5,762 nt of DNA, taken from JBGLNJ01 sp964353405. GTDB taxonomy: Bacteria > Chloroflexota > Anaerolineae > Fen-1058. The position numbers and the translations under genes were made by a program. The notes beneath the pieces are model-generated. The model did not search any database. It was not told the DNA's origin and saw only the letters and a list, made by a program, of their open reading frames with translations. Where the stretch lies: NCBI GenBank assembly GCA_964353405.1, contig CAYGWJ010000405.1, positions 1 to 5,762 of the forward strand, written 5' to 3'. This document shows positions 1 to 5,455 of this stretch, in pieces. Each line of letters starts with the position of its first letter. The stretch's first letter is position 1.

Positions 1-187
1 TCCAGTTGCATGTACGGGTCGCTTCGTGCGAGTGAACATAACGGCGTATTTCACAGGCTACATAATCAAGGCCTTTCATCATCGAATCCGCCACCACCAC
101 AGTGGTCACCCCGTACACTCGATAGGAAACCGCTCTAAGGCACTCACTACGCCACTCGCGTAGTTGTTGTTGAATCTGTGTATCCAA
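1..187 (-). CDS. Unrecognised protein, N-terminal part only (runs off the left edge)
   Basis: An open frame of 62 full codons runs without a stop from a TTG at 187-185 to the window edge. The start is supported by an AGGAG Shine-Dalgarno sequence at 200-196, 8 nt upstream, and by an in-frame TGA just before it; the nearby ATG at 203 is in another frame and stops after 18 codons. The peptide starts (M)DTQIQQQLREWRSECLRAVS, giving a polar, probably helical N-terminus. A hydrophobic beta-like run VYGVTTVVVADS follows, then an Arg/His-rich stretch (EIRRYVHSHEATR). I do not recognise a family. It lies downstream of hicBA on the same strand but has its own candidate promoter. The reading frame is fairly well supported; the function is unknown. 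Confidence 0.55.
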   Translation of the reverse strand, partial: MDTQIQQQLREWRSECLRAVSYRVYGVTTVVVADSMMKGLDYVACEIRRYVHSHEATRTCNW

Positions 188-208
188 ACCCGTGACTCCT
201 CATTGGAC

Positions 209-237
209 AATGTTGAAAGCACAAGAACAGATGTCAA
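209..237 (-). promoter_or_regulatory. Candidate promoter for the left-edge gene
   Basis: On the minus strand a perfect -35 TTGACA (237-232) is followed after 17 bp by AACATT (214-209), a weak -10 matching the consensus at 3 of 6 positions. Initiation near 202 would leave a very short leader containing the AGGAG site at 200-196. The perfect -35 and correct spacing support it; the poor -10 weakens it. Confidence 0.3.
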
Positions 238-278
238 CCTGCCAGAAGCCGCTCAAACCAGCGCAACGATAGTTTGCT
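234..278 (-). pseudogene. DinB-family 3'-end fragment (C-terminal remnant)
   Basis: Read on the minus strand this encodes SKLSLRWFERLLAG and a TGA stop, closely matching the last residues of the intact DinB-family gene at 953-1462 (SKPSLRWFERLPPKA). The DNA match is 27 of 30 between 249-278 and 971-1000. Differences include silent changes (CTG/TTG Leu, and TTA/CTT Leu just beyond), so the fragment probably diverged as coding sequence, for example as the tail of a lost paralogue. Homology stops abruptly upstream, where the same frame reads CLEDF with no DinB character and then meets a stop. Confidence 0.5.
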
Positions 279-298
279 AAAGTCTTCCAAGCAAACTA
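270..298. repeat. 9-bp perfect inverted repeat downstream of hicA
   Basis: TAGTTTGCT (270-278) and AGCAAACTA (290-298) form a 9-bp stem with an 11-nt loop, about 57 bp after the hicA stop. It has no U-tract on either strand, so a role as an intrinsic terminator of hicBA is doubtful. One arm coincides with the end of the DinB-like fragment. Confidence 0.4.
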
Positions 299-354
299 GG
301 CTGCCTCTGCAGTCTGTGCCGTCAACCGGTCAACCTGTTTGGTCATGCAACTTC

Positions 355-579
355 CTATAGCAACTCGGCAAATTCCCCTTGGGTCATCTCACAATCTTGG
401 AGAATCTTGGACATCAACCCTGGGCCGATGGTTTCGCCCCGATGAACTGGCACAACCGTATGCCGCCCATCGGGGTGGTTCAAAAAGTGATGACTGCCTC
501 TGACACGGATCACATCAAAGCCAGCTTTGCGAAGCGCAGTGATCAGGCGTTGGCCTGTGATGCGCGGAAGTTTGGTCAT
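355..579 (-). CDS. hicA: HicA-family toxin (mRNA interferase)
   Basis: This 74-residue protein has the HicA (YcfA) pattern: an N-terminal helix (residues 8-19, GQRLITALRKAG), then FDVIRVRGSHHFLNHPDGR with the hallmark G-S-H, then TVVPVHRGETIGPGLMSKILQD. In the family the His after G-S (H30 here) is the catalytic residue of a small dsRBD-like fold that cleaves mRNA ribosome-independently. The length is normal and the catalytic motif is intact, so an active toxin is expected. The ATG overlaps the hicB stop as ATGA (579-576), indicating translational coupling, with GGTGGGAG just upstream as ribosome site. Antitoxin-first order is a known variant of the hicAB layout. Confidence 0.9.
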   Translation of the reverse strand: MTKLPRITGQRLITALRKAGFDVIRVRGSHHFLNHPDGRHTVVPVHRGETIGPGLMSKILQDCEMTQGEFAELL

Positions 580-791
580 GCTCCCACCAGGATACGTTGA
601 ACGCCGACGAACTCGCGCTCTCCAATTTCATCGCCTTGAACTTCAAGGCACAACTCGATCGCTTCTCGGATCCGCTTCATCAGCGTGTCGAGCGACCTGG
701 CTTGCGTGTGGCATCCCGCAAGCTCTGGCACAGACGCCACATAGTAGCCTTCCGAGTCGCGCTCTATGACGACGCTAAATTCCTTCGTCAT
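576..791 (-). CDS. hicB: HicB-family antitoxin
   Basis: This encodes about 71 residues starting MTKEFSVVIERDSEGYYVAS, then PELAGCHTQA and a helix LDTLMKRIREAIELCLE. It is the partial-RNase-H fold of HicB that binds and blocks HicA. I chose the ATG at 791 because AAAGGAAAGGA precedes it at good spacing and the family consensus begins here; an in-frame ATG at 809 adds MKGKDK and also has a GGATGGGG site. The protein ends (QRILVGA) right after the core fold, so no helix-turn-helix or ribbon-helix-helix DNA-binding domain is present, as in short-form HicB proteins. The gene overlaps hicA by 4 bp and follows a probable promoter at 838-866. Confidence 0.88.
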   Translation of the reverse strand: MTKEFSVVIERDSEGYYVASVPELAGCHTQARSLDTLMKRIREAIELCLEVQGDEIGEREFVGVQRILVGA

Positions 792-948
792 CTTGTCCTT
801 TCCTTTCATTTGGCTTACCCCATCCTTGCTTGAAGATAGTATACACTCTTTTAAGCTTCAAGTCAGCGCCGTATCTCCAACGATGATAGTCGCGCCCGAT
901 TTCTTCCAGTGTCGCCGGCCTTGCCCAGTGATGAAACGTCTGCCCCTG
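775..948 (-). pseudogene. Orphan open frame without a start codon between dinB and hicB
   Basis: Minus-strand frame with 57 sense codons between a TGA (951-949) and a TAG (777-775). It has no ATG and no convincing start. The translation includes LEEIGRDYHRWRYGADLK and then VYTIFKQGWGKPNERKG, rich in Trp, Tyr and charged residues and not low-complexity, so it looks more like decayed coding sequence than noise. The end overlaps the first codons of hicB in another frame, and the hicBA promoter lies within it. I do not recognise a family, and a chance open frame of this length is quite possible. Confidence 0.25.
829..866 (-). promoter_or_regulatory. Probable hicBA promoter with an inverted repeat around the -10
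   Basis: On the minus strand -35 CTGACT (866-861) and -10 TATACT (843-838) are separated by 17 bp, placing initiation near 831, ahead of both possible hicB starts. A perfect 7-bp inverted repeat, CTTGAAG (829-835) and CTTCAAG (856-862), encloses the -10 and touches the -35, with centres 27 bp apart. This geometry suits an operator for a dimeric or paired regulator. The promoter match is good; the operator role is inferred. Confidence 0.5.
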
Positions 949-952
949 TCAA

Positions 953-1462
953 TCATGCTTTAGGAGGTAACCGCTCAAACCAGCGCAGCGAAGGTTTGCT
1001 TTTGCCTTCATTCCACAACTGGTACGTGATTTGCATGTGGCCCAGGTGGAGCGAAGTGTGGTCAATCACGTGCAAGATACCCCAACGCACTGCGACCGTC
1101 CGGCCTTCTACCTCGCGCGTGCCGTCCAGGTCGGCAGCGGTGAGCGTTGAGAACACGCCACGCGTTTCCGCGCCGGTCGCATCCAAACGGCGGACAAGCT
1201 CAGCGGCATCGGCGGCCTGGATAGCAAATTCGGATGCACGGTCGCGGGTCTTGGGGCGGCCTCCGATCACCTCGGCAATCCAGAAATGCTCGGCGCCTGC
1301 GACGTGGGCCGCCATGACAGCCAGTGAGTTGGTCGCGTGATCTTCGACCTTTTCCGTAGGATGCCAGTTCAGCGCCTCGGCGGGCAAGGTCGCGATCAGG
1401 TCACGAACCTGCGCACGCAGGTCTTCAATACGCTGCGAATAGTTGTCCAACTCGGAAAGCAT
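953..1462 (-). CDS. DinB / DUF664-type four-helix metal protein
   Basis: This 169-residue protein has the DinB-superfamily layout. Helix 1 is residues 1-27, followed by LNWHPTE (31-37), NSLAVMAAHVAGAEHFWIAEVIGGRP (45-70) and, near the C-terminus, HVIDHTSLHLGHMQ (131-144). H53 together with H135 and H139 are the expected metal ligands. The GAEHFWIAEVIGGRP stretch resembles the DUF664 branch, whose relatives include low-molecular-weight-thiol transferases; the actual reaction here is unknown. Despite the name, it is unrelated to the DinB DNA polymerase. Length and motifs look complete. Its start at 1462 has AAGGAG 5 nt upstream. The tail SLRWFERL is echoed in a fragment beyond hicA. A palindromic repeat separates it from the cyclase gene, so it may be transcribed independently. 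Confidence 0.82.
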   Translation of the reverse strand: MLSELDNYSQRIEDLRAQVRDLIATLPAEALNWHPTEKVEDHATNSLAVMAAHVAGAEHFWIAEVIGGRPKTRDRASEFAIQAADAAELVRRLDATGAETRGVFSTLTAADLDGTREVEGRTVAVRWGILHVIDHTSLHLGHMQITYQLWNEGKSKPSLRWFERLPPKA

Positions 1463-1484
1463 CTCGGCTCCTTGCCATCACCAC

Positions 1485-1566
1485 TGTCACCCTGAGCCGC
1501 TTGGCGGCGAAGGGTCTCTGCCTCACTTGAGAGAGATTCTTCGCCGCTTCGCGGCTCAGAATGACA
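1485..1566. repeat. Dispersed-type palindromic repeat with cruciform-like arms
   Basis: Two 35-bp arms (1485-1519 and 1532-1566) are inverted copies matching at 28 of 35 positions around a 12-bp loop. Each arm contains its own palindrome: GCCGC-TTG-GCGGC (1496-1508) and GCCGC-TTC-GCGGC (1543-1555). The outer ends (TGTCA ... TGACA, with a TCATTCTGAG-like core) resemble a repeat type common between genes in several environmental phyla, often mis-annotated as short proteins containing SEPRSGEESL- or QNDT-like text. Two of the mismatches near the base would be U-G wobbles in minus-strand RNA. It may act as a terminator or processing site between the cyclase and dinB genes. Confidence 0.7.
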
Positions 1567-1568
1567 CC

Positions 1569-1600
1569 ATCTCCTCAATCCCTAATACCCAATACCTAAT
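1569..1600 (-). repeat. Degenerate heptamer array over the cyclase stop codon
   Basis: On the minus strand the sequence after the cyclase frame reads in 7-bp steps GGTATTG, GGTATTA, GGGATTG, then AGGAGATGG. The TAG stop (1598-1596) is part of the first step. The same motif family occurs at 4911-4940 and 5413-5455. Confidence 0.6.
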
Positions 1601-3269
1601 TCCCCTCTTTGAACGCGACGAACCGCCCCCACATGGATTCAGTCTCCATCGCCTTTTGCAAATAGCAGCCGATGTAATATCTGCCGCTCTGCGCTTTGGC
1701 AATGTCGCCCGCCAGGTTTTCCGCATGGACAATTTTCTTCGGGAAGAGATTGAGGTGCATGTCCTGGTAGTACTTGTCCAGCGGGTACATCTCGTCCCAG
1801 TCCTTGCCAAAATCGCGGAGCAGTTTGGCGTTGGCTTCGGCAAAGGTCTTTGGGTGCCAGATGCGCATGATAGTGTTCATCGGATGGTCGGCGCTGACCG
1901 CGTCCACGCCGATCCACTTGATCCGCATGTCGGCGGCCCACCCGGCAAAGTCAGGCGAAGGCCCCGGGTGCTTGACCATGTAACGGAACTCGTCCGACTC
2001 GGGGCTGCACCAGCCAAACCGGTTCCAGCCCGTCTTGATGACGAGAATATCCCCCTTGCGAATGTCCACCACGTCGTGAATCATCTTGGGAGTATAAACA
2101 CTTGCATCGCTCACAAGATGCGATATGTCGGCAATGACACCCGGCCCGACCCACCCTTCCAGTGGCACCTGGCCGATGGTGCGGCCCGCCGGATAAAAGT
2201 GTTTTTCGCCGTCCATGTGCGTGCCCAGGTGGATGCTGGCGTTGCAGATGGAGCCGTTGCGCCCCATGCCGAAAAATTGACCGCCGACGCGCTTGGTGAA
2301 CGTCACGCTCAACGGGATATAGTTCAGCCACTGCGGCGTCATGACGCTGAACGGCACGGTCATGTCAAGCATCTCGCACGAGTTCATCGCCTGCATGAAC
2401 TCGTCCTCGCTCACGCCGCCCGGCGCTTGATAGGCGACGACGCGCGCCCACGCCGCTTCGACTTCGACGAACGGGATGGGCTGAATCGTAATCCACGCTC
2501 GCTGGTTCTTCAATTTGTCAATATCCCCCACAATCGCTTCGCAAAAGACGAGGTGCGCGTTGGGCAGCGTGATGTGGGTCATGGTGTAATAGTCGCCCTG
2601 CGGGAACATTTCGTCCCACGACTTGCCATAGTCACGCTTCAACTTTTCTTCGGCCAGCTTGAAATGGTTTTCGTGCATCCGGCGGATGGGCGTGTTCATC
2701 GGATGCTCGGCGCAGCCGCAGTCCACGCCAACGACTTTGAGCTGCATGTCGAGCGCCCACTGGTAGAACTCGGGCGAAGGGCCAGGATGGCGCACATAGA
2801 ACCCAAACTCTTTGGATTCCACGCCGCCTTGCGCCTCGGCGGAAAAAACATCCGGCTGATCCCACGAGTACTTGTGGTAGCCTGTGTTAATGATCAGAAT
2901 GTCGCCTTTCTTGACGGCGGCTTTCTTCATGATCATCTCGGGCGTGTACAGGCAATAGTCCGAGACCATGTCCGAGATGTCCACGACGACGCCCGGCCCG
3001 CTCAGTTCCTTGAGCGGGATGTCGGCAATCGCGCGCCCGCCGGAGTGAAACGCTCGCTCGCCGACGAGGTGCGTTCCGACGGTGTTGCTCCAATTGAGAA
3101 TCTGGCCGTTGGCGCCCTGCCCGCCGCCGTACGCGCCGGTGACCCGCTTGAAGAAATGGACTTCGAGCGATTTTTCGCCCGGCCAGGGCGGCGTAAAGAT
3201 GGAACAGCCTTGTGTGAGATCGTACATCTTTGCGGCAGACAGCATATTGATAAATTGTTCGCGGTTCAT
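1596..3269 (-). CDS. Double-domain cyclase-family metal hydrolase (one half degenerate)
   Basis: Residue numbers count from the ATG at 3272; the ATG at 3269 is preferred because AGGAGG lies 5 nt upstream of it but only 2 nt from the first. The 558-residue protein is two cyclase-family (PF04199) domains in tandem, about 1-285 and 300-558, where relatives usually have one domain of about 260. Single-domain members include kynurenine formamidase and isatin hydrolase, which open amide bonds using divalent metal held by HxGTHxDxxxH. The C-half has this intact: H348, G350-T351-H352, D354, H358, then GVDAVSADHPMNT (455-467). The N-half keeps the scaffold (GTH at 66-68, GVDCGCAEHPMNT at 182-194) but has T64, V70 and A74 in place of ligands. 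It is probably a soluble amidohydrolase with a structural N-half; the substrate is unknown. It follows the acyl-CoA ligase closely. Confidence 0.85.
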   Translation of the reverse strand: MNREQFINMLSAAKMYDLTQGCSIFTPPWPGEKSLEVHFFKRVTGAYGGGQGANGQILNWSNTVGTHLVGERAFHSGGRAIADIPLKELSGPGVVVDISDMVSDYCLYTPEMIMKKAAVKKGDILIINTGYHKYSWDQPDVFSAEAQGGVESKEFGFYVRHPGPSPEFYQWALDMQLKVVGVDCGCAEHPMNTPIRRMHENHFKLAEEKLKRDYGKSWDEMFPQGDYYTMTHITLPNAHLVFCEAIVGDIDKLKNQRAWITIQPIPFVEVEAAWARVVAYQAPGGVSEDEFMQAMNSCEMLDMTVPFSVMTPQWLNYIPLSVTFTKRVGGQFFGMGRNGSICNASIHLGTHMDGEKHFYPAGRTIGQVPLEGWVGPGVIADISHLVSDASVYTPKMIHDVVDIRKGDILVIKTGWNRFGWCSPESDEFRYMVKHPGPSPDFAGWAADMRIKWIGVDAVSADHPMNTIMRIWHPKTFAEANAKLLRDFGKDWDEMYPLDKYYQDMHLNLFPKKIVHAENLAGDIAKAQSGRYYIGCYLQKAMETESMWGRFVAFKEGN

Positions 3270-3305
3270 CATTGCCTCCTTTGCAAGGTGACTCGTGTTG
3301 GTTAT

Positions 3306-4829
3306 TCAAGCTTCGCGCTCTCGTTTCTGCAAATCTGCGCGCCCGATCTTGCCTGTCGGAGTCATGGGCATCTCGGGGACGATCTCGATCAGCGCCGGGC
3401 TGGCCGGCCCCAGTTGGTTGCGACAGTGCGACAACAAATCTTCCGGTGTCGCCTGCTTGTCGGCATATAGCTCGACGATCCCCTTGACGATCTCGCCCTT
3501 GACCGGATCGGGCTTGCCGATGACGCAGGCATAGCGCACGGCTGGATGGCGCAGCAGCGCCTCTTCGAGGGGTCGCGGGAAAATGATCTTGCCTTCACTG
3601 ACAATGCGCTCGCTCCAGCGTCCCAACATGGAGATATAGCCCTCGGCGTCCATCACGCCCATATCGCCGGTGTGCAACCAGCCATCGCGGAGCACCTCGG
3701 CTGTCTTTTCCGGCATATTCCAGTAGCGCAACATGTAGCCATCCCGGATAATAATCTGCCCCGGCTGGTTGGACGGCAACTCGACGTCGTGTTCATCCAC
3801 GATGCGCACTTCACGGTCCGGCAGAGTGGGGCCGATGGCAGATAGGCGAGACTCTGGCTCTCGACGCGGAAAACCCAGCGCAACGAAACCACCCAACTCG
3901 CTCATCCCAAAGCTTTCGGCAACAAAAATGCCGAATTCGATCACAAAGGCCCGCTTGATATCGGGCGGCACAGGTGCGCCGCCAGAAAGCAAAACCCGCA
4001 ACGCAGCAGGTTTGGCAGCCCGCTTTCGGCACTCGTTGAGCACATCCGTAAAGAGCAGCGGGTTGCCCACCATCACCGACACGCCGCGCCGTTGCATATC
4101 GTCCCAGGCGATAGCCTGATCCCACTTGGTCATCACGCCGATGGCGACTCCACGGTGCATCCCGGGCAGCAGATTGGCGACGAGATGATACGAGCTGGCT
4201 AGCGAGGTTGGCCCTAGCGAAACGTCGTCGCTGGAAAGACCGATACGCTCGGCGATGCAGTGTGTGGCGCGCGCGGCAAAACCGTGAGCCAGCAGCGCCC
4301 CTTTCGGCGGGCCGGACGAGCCGGAGGTATACGAGAGATGTGCGCCGTCCATGGCATCTGTCGTGTCGGGCGGCGGATTGAGCCTGGCTTTGAGCAGCGG
4401 ATCCCAGGCCTGCGCTCCCTCCTTTACGCCGTCGAAGCAGATATAGTGCTGCACGCTCGGCATGTTAGGCCGCTGCGCGGCAACCACGTCGTGCTTGTCG
4501 CCAGTATAGATCAACACCTTGGGCGTAGAGTCATTGACATAGTAGGCCAGATTGTGTGCCTGCAACACGCTGATGTGCGTCGAGGTCGCGCCCAAGCGCC
4601 ACGCGCCCAGCATCGCCAGAACATAGTCCAGCCCATTGTGCGCAAAGATACCCACGCGGTCGCCCTTGCCCACACCCAGGCTTGCCAGCACACCTGCAAT
4701 CCACCCTGACTGTTCTACACCCTGTGCATAGGTGATCGAGCGATCACGATCTGTCCACGTGAGGAAGGTATGATCGGGCAACCGCCATGCCGTCCGGCGC
4801 AGCATATCGTTAAAAGTGGTAAAGCCCAT
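3306..4829 (-). CDS. AMP-forming acyl-CoA ligase (ANL superfamily)
   Basis: This enzyme of about 507 residues activates a carboxylic acid as acyl-AMP and transfers it to CoA. Family motifs appear in order: P-loop YTSGSSGPPKG (167-177), ESFGMSE (305-311), YWNMPEKTAEVLRDGWLHTGD (ending 389), hinge GRWSERIVSEGK (403-414), and the C-terminal PMTPTGKIGR with likely adenylation Lys494. All catalytic blocks are present and length is normal. The stretch after the hinge reads EGKIIFPRPLEE where GGxNIxPxEVE is usual, a modest deviation. I took the ATG at 4829 because AGGGGAGG lies 7 nt upstream and homology begins there (MGFTTFNDML); an upstream ATG at 4907 would add 26 unconvincing residues across a probable promoter. 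The substrate (aromatic or medium aliphatic acid) cannot be told. The cyclase gene starts about 36 bp later, so they probably form an operon. Confidence 0.92.
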   Translation of the reverse strand: MGFTTFNDMLRRTAWRLPDHTFLTWTDRDRSITYAQGVEQSGWIAGVLASLGVGKGDRVGIFAHNGLDYVLAMLGAWRLGATSTHISVLQAHNLAYYVNDSTPKVLIYTGDKHDVVAAQRPNMPSVQHYICFDGVKEGAQAWDPLLKARLNPPPDTTDAMDGAHLSYTSGSSGPPKGALLAHGFAARATHCIAERIGLSSDDVSLGPTSLASSYHLVANLLPGMHRGVAIGVMTKWDQAIAWDDMQRRGVSVMVGNPLLFTDVLNECRKRAAKPAALRVLLSGGAPVPPDIKRAFVIEFGIFVAESFGMSELGGFVALGFPRREPESRLSAIGPTLPDREVRIVDEHDVELPSNQPGQIIIRDGYMLRYWNMPEKTAEVLRDGWLHTGDMGVMDAEGYISMLGRWSERIVSEGKIIFPRPLEEALLRHPAVRYACVIGKPDPVKGEIVKGIVELYADKQATPEDLLSHCRNQLGPASPALIEIVPEMPMTPTGKIGRADLQKREREA

Positions 4830-4863
4830 AAGAATGCCTCCCCTCGAGTGCTCAATACCTAAC

Positions 4864-4872
4864 ACTATAGCA
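4864..4872 (-). promoter_or_regulatory. Candidate extended -10 promoter for ligase-cyclase operon
   Basis: On the minus strand TGCTATAGT (4872-4864) matches an extended -10 (TGnTATAAT, one mismatch). Initiation near 4857 would give a leader of about 28 nt carrying the AGGGGAGG ribosome site at 4844-4837. The -35 position (CGGCAC) is poor, acceptable only for an extended -10 promoter. Confidence 0.4.
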
Positions 4873-4910
4873 CAAGGTCGCTCGCTGTGCCGTCCCCGGC
4901 GCAGCACGAA

Positions 4911-4940
4911 GAAATCGGAGATTGGAGATTAGAGATTAGG
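4911..4940 (+). repeat. Heptamer array at the 3' end of the four-helix-bundle gene
   Basis: On the plus strand the unit GGAGATT occurs twice in 7-bp register, followed by AGAGATT and AGG. On the coding (minus) strand it is pyrimidine-rich and encodes the final residues PNL and the TAA stop (4931-4929). It is in inverted orientation to the array at 5413-5455. Confidence 0.7.
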
Positions 4941-5417
4941 AACGATTTGCAGCCATTCGATTTCATCTTCGGTAAAGAGTGGCAAGTCATCATCCGCATC
5001 AGTTACATACGCGGAGGGCGACTCGCGCACGGCAGCGGCTTGCTTGGGGCCGCTTTTACGTTGGGACTTGAGACTGCTGGCAAAGGCGTTGAGTTGACGC
5101 GCAATACCGGGCAAACAATTGGCGTAATCGCGCGCTTGATCGGTCGCCATGAGACGGCGTTCTAATGCGCGATTGAGCCAATACTTTGTCTCGAACAGGC
5201 TGCCACGCGCGTAATACAAAAACTGGAGTTTTTCGCCGTAATGAAACCGGCCAAACGCCTCGGCAATGTTAGCGCCAATCGAATCGGCCGTGCGAGCCAA
5301 CTGCCCGCCGACCACATCACGCGCAAACGGCTCCCATCCAACGACCTGCCGCCAGATTCCATCTGCGATTGCCTCTGCATCTCGCAGCACTCTCAAATCC
5401 TCAAGGCCCGCTCCCAT
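4929..5417 (-). CDS. Four-helix-bundle protein (23S rRNA-IVP / S23 type) with long acidic tail
   Basis: This 162-residue protein carries the signature of the small four-helix-bundle family first seen in 23S rRNA intervening sequences: LEDLRVLRDAEAIADGIW (helix 1), RTADSIGANIAEAFGR (42-57) and YYARGSLFETKYWLNRAL (68-85). Relatives are usually about 115-130 residues and form oligomers; the related Avd protein assists diversity-generating retroelements, but no reverse transcriptase or template repeat is seen here. Beyond residue 118 comes an atypical hydrophilic tail ending DADDDLPLFTEDEIEWLQ. The ATG at 5417 sits inside an 8-bp repeat array whose units supply both GGAG and ATG; the GAGGAG one unit upstream gives 8-nt spacing. 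It lies 27 bp after the DUF1116-like gene, and inverted repeat arrays flank it. Family is confident, role unknown. Confidence 0.82.
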   Translation of the reverse strand: MGAGLEDLRVLRDAEAIADGIWRQVVGWEPFARDVVGGQLARTADSIGANIAEAFGRFHYGEKLQFLYYARGSLFETKYWLNRALERRLMATDQARDYANCLPGIARQLNAFASSLKSQRKSGPKQAAAVRESPSAYVTDADDDLPLFTEDEIEWLQIVPNL

Positions 5418-5455
5418 CTCCCCATCTCCTCATCTCCAAATCTCCTAAATCCCAT
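5413..5455 (-). repeat. Octamer array between the DUF1116-like and four-helix-bundle genes
   Basis: On the minus strand the sequence runs in 8-bp steps: GGGATTTA, GGAGATTT, GGAGATGA, GGAGATGG, GGAGATGG. The first unit contains the TAG stop of the upstream gene (5447-5445) and the last contains the ATG at 5417 of the next gene. The array therefore supplies stop, ribosome site and start. Confidence 0.72.

Noticed and set aside
321..336. Tandem GTCAACCG/GTCAACCT, with GTCAACCTG repeated at 233-241
   Set aside because: The copies are only 8-9 bp; without further copies they may be chance and do not form a recognisable operator or CRISPR-like array.
296..346. A 16-codon minus-strand frame right after hicA (MTKQVDRLTAQTAEAA) with a GGAAG upstream
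   Set aside because: It is too short to separate from chance, has no recognisable motif, and ends in the inverted-repeat arm.
1396..1578. Short minus-strand frame containing SEPRSGEESL-like text
   Set aside because: It is the translation of the palindromic repeat at 1485-1566, a common false gene call.
1443..3470. A 675-codon open frame on the plus strand
   Set aside because: It lies antisense to the cyclase gene and part of the ligase gene, starts in the palindromic repeat, and its translation is Arg/His/Val-rich with no domain. It is a codon-periodicity shadow of the minus-strand genes.
4260..4709. A 149-codon plus-strand frame
   Set aside because: It is fully antisense to the acyl-CoA ligase motifs and has no ribosome site or family resemblance.
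4911..5455. A CRISPR array or diversity-generating retroelement suggested by the repeats and the Avd-like fold
   Set aside because: Repeat units are 7-8 bp without spacers, and no cas gene, reverse transcriptase or template/variable repeat pair is present in the window.
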